Positions 47,251 to 57,632 of a stretch of 64,000 nucleotides of DNA are shown here, piece by piece (within the stretch, counting starts at the first letter, position 1; every line of letters starts with the position of its first letter). The notes under the pieces were generated by a model. The model made no database searches, was not told where the DNA came from, and saw nothing but the letters and a program-made list of their open reading frames with translations. The position numbers and the translations under genes were made by a program. The stretch comes from Dipteronia dyeriana (Eukaryota > Streptophyta > Magnoliopsida > Sapindales > Sapindaceae): the NCBI GenBank assembly GCA_032871835.1, contig CM065295.1, forward strand, positions 65,159,687 through 65,223,686, read 5' to 3'.

Positions 47251-48112
47251 CAATTTGGATCGTTATAATAAATGATTTTGTTATAGTTATAAATAATATT
47301 GATTTCTATCTAAAATCGTACTACCATGTTATATTTCACATATGAATTATTTGAATATGTTATCAGGTTGAGATCGGCATTCTTACACGTGTGGTCGCCT
47401 CAGTTGTTTATAAAAACAAGCTGAGATAAGATATATATATTATAGAGAATATGTGAGAAATATTCTAAAATGAGCTAATATATATGATAATGTTGCATTG
47501 ACTAGGTCAAGATGAGGTTCTTAGCAAATATACATATATTTTAGAACCGATCATGATAGACCTCACTATCATTGATACCTGATTAAGCCAGATGTGAAGT
47601 CTTAATATGACGCTAAAGAGTGGTGAGCTTTTAAAAACACAGGTTAGTAACATGATGTGTGACTGAACTTATATATATATAGTGAATGAAGGAAAGACAT
47701 ACCATTCTTGTTTAGAATGAAAATCATTGTAACACATGTTTCATACCACATGTGCTATTTGCGACCAATGTGGAAAATGATAAAATGAATCCCTATTTCT
47801 TCATTGTGTAAGTTCCACTTAAGTTGTATAAAACTTCAAATGATGTTCTCATGACCATTCACTTTGTCTTGGAGTGATAGAATATTGTTAGCACCTTTAA
47901 CATGTTATTTCTATGACTATGATAATTCTGCGTATGTGGATATACCTAAGGTAGTAGCTGTTTTGGAGACTAAGATATAAAGATGGAATGAGAAGATTTA
48001 TTTATTTTAATTTTAATTACTTATGTATTCACTAGCTAGCCAACTTTATTTGGAGATACAATTGTAAATACATGAAATGTGATAAAATCAAATATAGCTT
48101 GTGAGGGATTAA

Positions 48113-48749
48113 GGCCCAGTTTGACATTACTGTGCTGTGGGTAGAAGTGCTTTTGAAATTATTGTGGAGAGAATTGCTTTTGTAATTGATGTGAGAAGAA
48201 TCAACTAAGTGTTTGGTAAACTGATTTTCAAAAGTGTTGTGAGAACTAAAAGCAATTTCAATGTGTTTGGTAAACTGAAATAAAAAGTGTTGTGAATGTG
48301 TAAAATTACTAAAATGACATAGACATCTAAATGGTGCTAATGTACTAAACTTTACATTTTTTTTGTTTATTTGTGTTTAGTGTTAAGTGTTATATAATGT
48401 ACTTTATTAAATTAATTAGTCCTATTTTTTATTATACTTTATTGAATTAATTAGTCCCATTTTTTTATACAGTTATGACAACAATTTTTTTTATACAGCA
48501 ATGTAAGCTCAATTTTTTTGATAAATTTCATTAATGGCAAGGACAAAGTTGAAAAGTTAGTAAAATTTCATTTAATACTGTAGCGCGTTTTCTAACAGAA
48601 TAAACCAAAATCCAAAATCATGTATTTGTAGCTTCTTAAAAACTCAGTTGGGAGAAGCTAAAAGTGATCAAAAGCAGTTCCCTACAATTTTACAAAACAC
48701 CCTGTCTTTAATCCTAAAAGCAATTGAGGAAGTAATGCCAAACTGGGTC
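48113..48749. mobile_element. PIF/Harbinger-type MITE nested in the copia element
   Basis: Ends GGCCCAGTTTGACATTACT and, on the minus strand, GACCCAGTTTGGCATTACTT, flanked by TAA (48110-48112, 48750-48752). Length 637 bp, non-coding, with AAAAGTG/AAGCAATT repeats in both arms. It is located between RNase H and the 3' LTR, so it inserted after the copia element. Confidence 0.78.
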
Positions 48750-48975
48750 TAAGTATGCTTTGGACTGATAATTAAATCTAGGACACAACAATGAACACAA
48801 TTATATATCTTGTAAATAGAGAATTTACAATTGAGATTTCAAAGCTCCTCATTTTTACACTCAATGTTCATAGGTCACACGGTACATTTATATATATATG
48901 AATACTCTTATACAATTTTATGATGATGTCATAATTGTGTTCACTTTTATGAAACCGTGTTGGATCCACTTATAC

Positions 48976-48985
48976 GAGTGAGAGA
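48976..48985 (+). promoter_or_regulatory. Polypurine tract of the copia element
   Basis: GAGTGAGAGA immediately before the 3' LTR, the position of the plus-strand primer; one T interrupts it. Confidence 0.6.
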
Positions 48986-49325
48986 TGTTAGTATATGATG
49001 GGTTCACCCAAGATGGGTCCAATCCCAAATATCCTTGGAGCCCAACCTAAGCCTACACACATAAATAAGTTATCAGATGATAACTATAGACAGTTACTTA
49101 GCTTGGAGAAAACTGCATACGACAGTGAGTGCATGATGTGAAACATAGAGTGTGTGTTCAAAGAAAAATTAATAGAGAAAATATCAAAAGGAGTTGAGAT
49201 TTTTATACTGTTGTAAAGAATCCATTTTTTGTAATTTTTACCACACTAGTAAAACAGTTTGTGAAATGATCTAAAGAAATGTACAGGTTCAATTACTTTC
49301 TTATTAAATTCTTTTAGAATTTACA
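48986..49325 (+). repeat. 3' LTR of the copia element
   Basis: 340 bp, TGTTAGTATATGATGGG to AGAATTTACA. Aligns with 42740-43137 apart from one deletion of about 56 bp and scattered substitutions. Confidence 0.88.
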
Positions 49326-49330
49326 TTTAT

Positions 49331-51820
49331 AACGGGAGATTGATTCAATTTGTACCTTTAAAAAAGTTCAGAAAGAGCTTTAGAAAAACCTAAATTTTGG
49401 ACTTCTACGGACACATAAAATAGTTTTTTTAGCTCTTAATTTTCTTTTCTAGAAGACCAAGTAATACTTGGCTACACGTAAGTTACTTTGAGTTGCCCAC
49501 CGACACAAAGTTAATTGTCTTTAGTTTTGAGCTGCATTTTAATCTAGAGGGTTGACAAAATTACTGAATAATATTTGTTGGTCTTATTACATTAATTATT
49601 AATGATACAGTTGGGTCAAAATTGTTATTCAAAGAAAACTAAGCTAGGATACTGACGCAACGGGGTAAAGCGAAAAATAAGAATGATCATTTTATCGAAC
49701 CCTGAGACACATTCAGACGAACCTTGATACAGCGATCGGTAGTTACCCAAGCATGTACCGACATGCAGGGGCCATCATTCCCTAATCTTCGTTAGAAAAT
49801 GGTGCTCTCGAATCCTCAAAGAGCATATCGAATCCACGATAAATAAATGTTCCAAATGAACGATTTTATTAAAATCAATCAAAGGTTTAAAAGTTACAAT
49901 AATTGAAAATAATAAGACTATTTATAATAAACTAATCCTAATACGACTCAAATACGACATTCCTTAAAAAAACTAAAATAAGAAAAGATCAAAACTAATC
50001 AAAATCTTCTAGGATTCATGACTCCTAACTTGATTAGAAAACAAACAAATTTTACCCAAAAGGTAAGTTTGATCTATTTTCAAAACCTAAATTTAATTCC
50101 TAATCAAACTAAAATAAATAAATTTACTAAACAAGAAAATATCCAAATTAACAAAATAAGAAAATAAAGAAATTGTTCGACATGGGCCGCGGTTCCTTCA
50201 TCTTTGTCCTACATCAGACCCTCAAATCAGTAGACCGGAACGGCGGACGGCGGTCGGCGGTGACCATTCCTTTGGCCTGTAATGTCTTACATCATTTCCT
50301 GTGACGAAGACGTTCAAATAAGCTCCATTCAAAGAGACAATTAGAAAATGGTTTTGCTTCAAGTTTAATTATAATTGTAGCTTAAAATAGCTTTTCATTG
50401 TTGTTTTCTTCTAGGAACAAGCATCTACAACTAGAAATTAACTCCAATGAAGTTCGGACACGACTACATTAAAGAAGCAATGGTTAAACTTCAACATCAT
50501 TCACGTGTAAATGTGTACTGCCTTATCATTTCTACCTTATAGTCAAAAAAAGCTTTTATATTTGTTCGCAATGTTCATCTTTGAGGTAAAAAAAAACAAA
50601 AAAACAATTTAGTGTATTTTAATTTTAAACAATGTAAACCAATTTAATTTTATGATTTAATATTTTTTACTTCAACTACTTATATACTTTTAATCCAATA
50701 GTTGAGATTTGAATATATTTATGGGTAATGTTAGTCAGTTAGAGCACATATTAAAAACACAAGTTTCTTTTATTGAAAACTCAATCGATCACTGTATTTT
50801 ATTGTTATAAATTAACAATATAATAAATGTTGTAATTGACTTTCCGTATATAGTAACTTTTGTGTTTACCCTTATGACACATGTTAATACTATTTTTTAT
50901 CTATAACTCTTAGATTAAAAGTAAATGAACGGTTGAAAGATTGAAATCAACGAATCAAGTTACAAATTTAAGTTGCTTAACCTAACTAAAACTATATACG
51001 TATATATGGAAAGATTATATTTACTTGTCCAAAGACTGAGCACGAAAAATTGTGCATATGGAAAGAAAAGAACAATATATTATTGTTATTATTATTATTA
51101 TTACAATAGTTCAGTCTTTTTATTGGTGGGAAAGATATTTAAACTCATAATCTTTGAGAGGTTTAACCACTAGACCAATCTCATATTGTCAAACTGTTTT
51201 TATTTATTTTATATTTTGGTTCTTGACATATGCCCTTAAACTGCCACATTTACGGTGACTCATATTTAAATACTAAAAATGTGATACTGAAATTTTGTAA
51301 AATATTTTTTCCCAAAAAATAAATAAATTGTAAAATCATAACGCATTCACTAATTAAATAGGACCAGTAAAACTCCAAACTCACATTTTTTTTTTGAAAG
51401 CGTTGGTGAGAATTATATTTTTCTCGCTGAATTGAACAATTTAGTGAGGTGTATAGCAATTCTATATGATGATAATGTAATAAACTGCCATTGTTATACA
51501 AAAAGCTTGATGCTGCAAAAGCACTTATGAATCTTCATGGAAAATTTAAAAGCACTAGTTGTTAAAATTGCTGATGATAATTATATGAATCAAACCCATA
51601 AAAACAACAAAATAAGTAATAAAGTTGGAACTTCGAAGCCAAAAGCAAAGCAACAACACCGTTTGTCCACCTTGTTGGTGGATTAATCAAGTAAGAAAGA
51701 ATCCTGAAAAGTCATTTAAGAAACAAAAATATTTGTACTCTTTCATTTGGAATTGTTAGCATACTTCCAATTGCATAAATTCAATTTCATTATCACCCAC
51801 TACTCCTTAAAGAATAATAC
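49331..51820. other. Intergenic, no gene recognised
   Basis: AT-rich. 49630-50260 is GC-richer (for example CGGAACGGCGGACGGCGGTC near 50234) and has the look of an old LTR or LTR-retrotransposon untranslated DNA, but I could not pair ends. An (ATT)n run lies at about 51078-51103, then a SINE-like remnant. The promoter of the GRAS gene is at the right end. Confidence 0.5.
51117..51182 (-). mobile_element. tRNA-derived SINE-like remnant
   Basis: Minus strand GATTGGTCTAGTGGTTAAAC (A box, tRNA-like) and TGAGTTTAAATATC (weak B box). Confidence 0.4.
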
Positions 51821-51823
51821 CTC

Positions 51824-51831
51824 TATAAAAA
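51824..51831 (+). promoter_or_regulatory. TATA box of the GRAS gene
   Basis: TATAAAAA 48 bp upstream of the start codon; implies a very short 5' leader. Confidence 0.65.
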
Positions 51832-51871
51832 CTTGCACAACTTTCTCTAAAATCATTCTCAAATTACCCAT

Positions 51872-53149
51872 ATGAGTTCATTAAGACCTCCATTGTTGAA
51901 GCCTGATGTGACATTGTCCCTAGCATTGTCACCATGCCCAAGTCCACAACCACAGGAAGCCTTGAAGCCTGAAGAGAGAGGCATACATCTCATCCAACTC
52001 CTCCTAGCATGTGCCAAGCATGCATCCTCCTCCAACCTCCACCGTGCCGATGAATGTCTTCAGCAGATATCCAAACTTGCCTCGGTGACCGGAGACTCCA
52101 TGCAAAGGCTTTCAGCGCGTTTTGCTTCTGCCCTTGCTGTCCGTCTGGTCAAGCGCTGGCCCGGCCTCTACAAGGCCTTGAACCATAATAACCAATATTG
52201 GCTCAAACAAGAACACGACCGGGCTTGCCTTCTCTTTTCTCAATCTTTCCCATACCTCAGGTTCTCATATGCCATCATGGCTCAAACCTTGTTCCATCTC
52301 ATGACTGACGAACGTGTGATCCATGTCATCGATTTAGGTTCCGGAGACCCAAAATTTTGGATTCCACTTATGAGGAGCTTGTCAAGTTTGGCAATGGGAC
52401 CTCCCCATGTGAAGGTGACTTGTGTTAATGGTAACAAGCATGTTTTAGACAAACTAGGCCCAAGACTTGTAAAAGAAGCTGAAGCCCTGGACATGCCCTT
52501 TCAATTTAACCCCATCAATGTCAGTTTAAGAGATTTGAGTGTAGACATGCTCAAAGTTAGATCAGGGGAAGCATTGGCTTTGATTTCAGTATTAAATCTC
52601 CATGCCTTATTAGCCGAAGACGATCGAGTCAATGCACATTTTGGGATCAATAATAATAAGAGTAACAATGTCAAAGATTGTAAGAAGTTGGGTCAATTTT
52701 TGGGCATGATTAGATCAATTGCACCCAAGTTGTTCTTCTTGGTAGAGCAAGAAGCTGACCACAATCTAAATCGGTTAGTGGACAGATTTGTTGAAGGGTT
52801 GCATTATTACAGTGCAATTTTTGATGCAATAGATGCCACATTTGAGTCCAAGTCAAGCGAGGAGAGGCTTATTTTAGAGGAGATGTTTGGGAGAGAAATT
52901 GAAAACATTGTAGCAAGTGAAGGGCTAGAGAGAGAGGAGAGGCATGAGAGATATGGAAGGTGGATGGTTCGGTTCGGTCGAGCCGGGTTCAAGCCGGTGC
53001 AGCTGTGGGTTGACCCGAAGGAGCATGTGAAACAAATCGTGGAGGGGTATAGTAATAAGGAAGGTTACAAGATACTAAAAGAGAGGGCCAGTTTGATGAT
53101 TTGTTGGTATGATAGACCCCTTTATGCAGTCTCAGCATGGACATGTTAG
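51872..53149 (+). CDS. GRAS-family transcription regulator, SCARECROW-LIKE 3 type
   Basis: 425 codons in one exon. SCL3 proteins are nuclear co-regulators of gibberellin response and root endodermis patterning that oppose DELLA proteins; this role is known for the family, not shown here. After a short Pro/Ser-rich N-terminus comes LKPEERGIHLIQLLLACAKH (31-50), the SCL3-like start of leucine-rich repeat I. Then the VHIID-type motif as IHVIDLGSGDP (150-160), PFQFNPI, the PFYRE-region EQEADHNLNRLVDRFVEGL, RERHE-type REERHERYGRW, and the SAW end ICWYDRPLYAVSAW. The Arabidopsis family member has a longer variable insert mid-protein, reduced here. No disruption. Assignment to the SCL3 clade is from motif similarity; a sister clade is possible. 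Confidence 0.92.
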   Translation: MSSLRPPLLKPDVTLSLALSPCPSPQPQEALKPEERGIHLIQLLLACAKHASSSNLHRADECLQQISKLASVTGDSMQRLSARFASALAVRLVKRWPGLYKALNHNNQYWLKQEHDRACLLFSQSFPYLRFSYAIMAQTLFHLMTDERVIHVIDLGSGDPKFWIPLMRSLSSLAMGPPHVKVTCVNGNKHVLDKLGPRLVKEAEALDMPFQFNPINVSLRDLSVDMLKVRSGEALALISVLNLHALLAEDDRVNAHFGINNNKSNNVKDCKKLGQFLGMIRSIAPKLFFLVEQEADHNLNRLVDRFVEGLHYYSAIFDAIDATFESKSSEERLILEEMFGREIENIVASEGLEREERHERYGRWMVRFGRAGFKPVQLWVDPKEHVKQIVEGYSNKEGYKILKERASLMICWYDRPLYAVSAWTC

Positions 53150-53151
53150 AA

Positions 53152-53182
53152 ATATTATTATTATTATTATTATTATTATTTT
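53152..53182. repeat. (ATT)n microsatellite in the GRAS 3' UTR
   Basis: About ten TTA/ATT units just after the stop codon. Likely within the transcribed 3' untranslated region. Confidence 0.9.
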
Positions 53183-54574
53183 GTTTTTATCCATGTGAAT
53201 TTATCAATAGAATAATTCAACCAGTCGTTCCAAACCAATGACCTCTAGTTCAAAAACTAGCCATTCTAATTGTAATTTATTGTTCTGTATTTCTCGTCGT
53301 TTTGTGTCATTTATGACTCGATATTAACTTGTCCGTTTGATATTCGCCCTTAAAGCTTAATGATGGTAGGGTAGTTTTGTTTTTTTTTCCTTGGCACTTA
53401 TGTCTGAATTATACTATTAATTATTTTATTTGTACTTTTAATGGTTAAACAACTTTAAAAAATACTAAAATATTGTGATAATATATAGAGATGACAAAAT
53501 TACATGTGGGTATCCACACTTTTGAGGCATGGATGTGTTTCAATTTGATGGGGATGAGAATAAATAGTCAAACCCGTAATAGCTATGGGGCGGGGATGAG
53601 TTTTATACGCTCCACCCCGCTTCGTTTAAAATAATACTTGGTTAAATCATGTAGTTTCAAAGAAAATAAATATATTTTTTAAAAATAAAAGTTTAACCGT
53701 GTTTGTATATTTCAGGGGGTGCCATATGGGGATATATTGTAAAAAAAACCGTTAGGACAACCTCATGGTATAGGTGTGAATGGAAAACCACTAGGGCAAC
53801 AATATATTGTAAAAAAAGAAACAAAGAAGCATGAACACTTTAAAATTTTAGAATGTAAGTGTTTAACAGACTGACATAGGCACGTGTTCGACACACGCAG
53901 ACACATGTCGGACATACCAAATGGATTGTCCATTGACTTTGTGGTCAATTTGACTTTTGGACACTTATGGGATACGATTGAGGCACGATGAGGATAGGAT
54001 GTAGATAGGATATGTTTGGACCAATTTTTCAATTAATTTTGTAAAAATGGGGTCAATTTAAAAATTTTAAAATTTTGAGGTGAAAAACAATTTTTTTTTT
54101 TGGATTTTATAATAGAGTGCACATATTATCACCCGTAAAACTAATTAGAACACTCATATTTTATTAAAAAAATTAATTACCAAAATGTTATAATAGAAAA
54201 TTATCGATAAGAACAAATTACTTTACTTAAAAATAACTCAAATGCTGTGTACACTCGTTAATTACACTCATGTCTTCAACTATATCTCTTTATTAAAAAA
54301 AAAAGAAATTATGATAAATTTTAACTTATGATTAACCCTAATTTTTATGATTAACCTTAATTAAACTCTAATTTTGTTTTAAGTGTCAATTTTCTCATCA
54401 TCATATGCTTATCATATAACAAAGTAAGGGAAAAAGAATTTTTAGAGGACTCTGATTGTACATAGGTACGTATTATTTTATTTGTTTTATGTCGGTAAAC
54501 AATATATATATATATTAAAGAGAGTCGTAGATATCAATGGGTTATTTATTCATCATTATTATTTTTTAAGATAG

Positions 54575-54609
<35 letters not shown>

Positions 54610-55306
54610 TAAATTGGACCATTATTATAATATGATTTGATTCTTAAAATAATATGATTTTTATATATATATAAATCGGATGTTTTATAATTTAAGAGGG
54701 CTTATAAATAAAATGTATTAAAATGAATGTATTAAGGGTACTATTGGCATTATGAATTATGATGGGTGTTTATAGTAATATTTATTTTTAGAATTTTAGA
54801 CATGAGTGTACTTATAAAAAAAAATGTATTAATTAGTTTTATGTGTGACAATATTTGCACCTTATGTAATATGTTATGATTTATATGTAGAAATGACCAT
54901 GGTTCGGTTCTGGTTCCCTGGTTCCTTGGATTCAGGAGGTTCAATTTTTTTTTTTAATATTACATGCTAACTAAAAAAAAATATTGGACATGTAATGATG
55001 TGAATTTGCAAATGAAGTTTATTGGGTAAGCCGAAATTAAAATAAAATAAATATATAAAAAAAACTAAAAAAAATTGAAAATAAACAAAAAATAAATAAA
55101 TTGGGCTTTCACTTAATTTGTATCACAATTAAGTTGTCTACGTATCCTCTTGACCCAATTGAATAATTGAGAGTTGAGAGAGAATTGAAGTGAATTAGAG
55201 AGAATTATGAGAATTGATAGAGAATTGGTGTGAGGAGAAATGAATTGGGGGAGGAGGTTTTTATAGGAAAAAAAATGAGAAAAGAAAAAAAACACAAAAA
55301 AGTAGA
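53183..55306. other. Intergenic, no gene recognised
   Basis: AT-rich DNA with an AT microsatellite (about 54574-54607). 53480-53640 has GGGGCGGGGATGAG and CTCCACCCCGC motifs like the ends of common plant MITEs. 53876-53925 has CACGTGTTCGACACACGC and ACACATGTCGGAC, a widespread plant repeat motif. 54700-54890 has GGGTGTTTATAG- and GAGTGTACTTATAA-like phrases similar to the repeat at 2-160. The ORFs here are AT-rich and match nothing I know. Confidence 0.5.
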
Positions 55307-56041
55307 TGTTGGTTGCAGTTTCTTGATGGTCAAGAAAGTCAACAGTGTAAACTTATGGAACCTGTAATAGCAAAAAATATCATGAAAAATAATTGAACGA
55401 AAATTAGAAATACGTGGTTAAACTCCAGTGATCGGAGAAACATCCACGGAAGGTTGCGTATGCAACCAAGTCAAATCCAGTAAAGACATATTTGAATTAC
55501 AACGCTCGATCTCTCTAGTCTCACTTTCTGTTATCCTGCCTATTTACAATATGCTTTACACACGTATTTATACATGTCTGGCTAGGGTTTTGTTTATAGG
55601 CGTACAAGCCAAAGATTGGCAAAAAAGAGCTCTTTCATATTTGGGTTTGTATACTTCGTGGCATTAATTGTGTAGATCTTTTATATAACTTGGAATATTT
55701 GTTCTTTCTAGGACTCCTTGTGTTCGCTTGGGAAGATATTCGCTTCCTTCTAGAACTCATTGTTTGCATTAAATATGTAGTGTTGTTAATATATTGGGAG
55801 TCTCGTTGCATGAACTAGGAGCACAACTTTATGGGATCTGCTTTATCGTCTCGAGTAGGATTGAGTATGCGATAGTACTTGGTTCATCCTTACTCGGACC
55901 TACTCCAGGTTTCAATTGAGTATTCCTATGACGGGGACTTGGACACATTCCGGGACATTGATTTGGCAATTCTCTGATGAAGTGTCTTTGCTTACGTGGT
56001 TTTGCGATGACGTGTGCTTTCGACAAAAGTTACATATAACA
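55307..56041 (-). mobile_element. 3' LTR of a retrotransposon in minus orientation
   Basis: On the minus strand it starts TGTTATATGTAAC at 56041 and ends CTGCAACCAACA at 55307; both ends resemble the solo LTR at 13737-14621 (TGTCATATGCG; CGTCAACA). The GTGGATGTTTCTCCGATC block near 55440 is shared as well. A purine tract abuts its 5' end, which makes it the 3' LTR. No second LTR was found to the right, so the element is truncated. Confidence 0.75.
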
Positions 56042-56056
56042 GTACCCCCTTAAAAA
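56042..56056 (-). promoter_or_regulatory. Polypurine tract of the minus-strand retrotransposon
   Basis: Minus strand TTTTTTAAGGGGGTAC directly before the LTR start TGTTATATG. G-rich tracts of this kind precede the 3' LTR of plant retrotransposons. Confidence 0.65.
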
Positions 56057-56262
56057 ACTTTTGTCGAGTACATCTTATTCTTCACTTGGCAAAAATTTTT
56101 AACACGTTTGCCCAACTGTGATGGCTTCGTTGGTTGTCTTTCCTAATTAATACTTTGTAAATCAGGAACTTATTATTATTCCTCGTTACTTCGAAATATT
56201 AATGACGTTCTTATACGCATGTTTTGTCTTTCACATGAAATCCCACTGATCGTGACATTTAG

Positions 56263-56728
56263 ATGTTCTGGCGGCCTAAAGCCTCCTTCTTATGCCACTT
56301 GTCGTCTTTCAATTTGTTGTTCCTGAATGCATTAATGGCATTAATGGGACACGACTCTCTGTCATCTGATGCATCATCCCTATCACTGCTTACGCCTTTT
56401 CGTTTCCCGCTTTTCCACGACTTTAACCCTGAGTTTCAAATTTCGATGCCATTCTATTTAAACCAGCATGAAGTATTTTTTTTGGATCATTTGTCTTTGT
56501 TTAGTCTAAGAGAGAAAAACCCTAAAAATTATTTTATTTCCCCGCTCTCTTCAGTTTTATTTTACAGATCCTTCTACATTCATTTTACGTCGAAGATTCT
56601 TCTGGGTTCGTTCATTTGCTCATCAAACAACTCAAAGTTACAACTCAGGGTTAGTTTTCATTGATCTTGTTGCTAGGCATCACCTTTTTGTCGGTGCACT
56701 GAAGACGCTCGAGGAAGGCGATACTTTT
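56263..56728 (+). promoter_or_regulatory. Promoter-like and leader-like region of the antisense ORF
   Basis: A TATA-like TCTATTTAAACC near 56453, followed by a pyrimidine-rich leader and then the ATG at 56729. It lies between the ORF and the LTR, on the strand opposite to the retrotransposon. Inferred from layout only. Confidence 0.35.
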
Positions 56729-57154
56729 ATGGCTTCTCGTATCTATAGGTTGATGGGGGGTACATCCTCTGACCAGCCTTACTTCTTGAACGCTGATGTC
56801 TCGAGGCTTCATCGTGAAGTTTCCCCTGCATCTGACTATGAATCTTCTCATACCCAGGCCCAATTTGACCCATCTATTTCTGCTCGTATCAATGTGCGCT
56901 CTTGGAAACGGATGGGAAAGCATACAAGCCATCGTCGCGATGCTCGAGTTGGGGCTCAAGTGTTGAATGAGAATGATATAGATGAGAAGCATCACGTATC
57001 TCACATATATTTTTCCAATGAGCGCCTTTGCGTTTACGACGTTGAGCCGAATGTCGTTGGTGAGGCTGAGATTGAGAAGTATTTCCGTCGGTTCGACTTG
57101 GAAGTGGATCTTGTCCGACTGGAAGTGAAAAAATCCATTAATTATATTTTATGA
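56729..57154 (+). CDS. ORF of 141 codons, antisense within a truncated retrotransposon
   Basis: Codon composition is balanced, unlike the AT-rich chance ORFs of the window (MASRIYRLMGG start, INVRSWKRMGKHTSHRRDAR, NEREcontaining FSNERLCVYDVEPN). I recognise no domain with confidence. The final residues come from AT-rich DNA after about 57135, so the 3' end is probably truncated. Position just inside the purine tract of the minus-strand 3' LTR, with opposite orientation, is like the additional antisense ORFs between pol and the 3' LTR in Tat-lineage gypsy elements (for example maize Grande). It could instead be a captured host gene fragment. Confidence 0.5.
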   Translation: MASRIYRLMGGTSSDQPYFLNADVSRLHREVSPASDYESSHTQAQFDPSISARINVRSWKRMGKHTSHRRDARVGAQVLNENDIDEKHHVSHIYFSNERLCVYDVEPNVVGEAEIEKYFRRFDLEVDLVRLEVKKSINYIL

Positions 57155-57632
57155 AAAATCCAATTTTAATAAAATAAAATGAAAAAGTTGTTATTGTAAA
57201 TTGGAATTCAAACTCGAACGGATTCAGTAATCTTATGAAAACAATATGAATCAAATTCGAACTTATCTTAAATAAATTTTAAAACGCAGTTTAAATTCAA
57301 CCCGGACCCGTTACTCACCCGACCAGCTATTATTCCTATTAGACAGCTCACTTTAGCCATACAACACTCATTATTGCTAACGTGCACCGGGGTATGAAAC
57401 TAGTTTAGGGTTTAACAAAAGTTCAAGTTTTGTCCGAACAATTTCTCACTACTGCACAAAAGAATAGGGTTTCTTGACTACCAAATTGTACATATGTATT
57501 TATAGTCACAGTTGTTTTGATGTATGTTGTTGTTGCTGCTCTGAATAAAAAGAACAAAAACGAACCCAACCCTCTTGTTCTTCAGGTCTCTGAATAAATA
57601 ATTTAGTGGTGCATGAAATAGAGGGAGCAACA
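57155..57632. other. Intergenic and 5' leader of Trm1
   Basis: AT-rich DNA, then probable promoter and leader of the Trm1 gene. A short in-frame ATG at 57606 would add nine residues (MVHEIEGAT); plant Trm1 proteins usually begin close to the second ATG at 57633. Confidence 0.5.

Larger units (their letters stand above)
42740..49325 (+). mobile_element. Full-length, decayed Ty1/copia retrotransposon
   Basis: Two LTRs (42740-43137 and 48986-49325) bound 5.8 kb of internal DNA, with an exact 5-bp target duplication TTTAT (42735-42739, 49326-49330). A tRNA-Met-type primer site and a purine tract lie next to the LTRs. Copia-order reverse transcriptase then RNase H remnants are at 46240-47250. No gag, protease or integrase reading survives in 43160-46200, part of which looks like later insertions (MITE relative at 43590-43735, SINE-like piece at 43752, a foreign-looking stretch at about 44670-45740). 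Confidence 0.88.
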
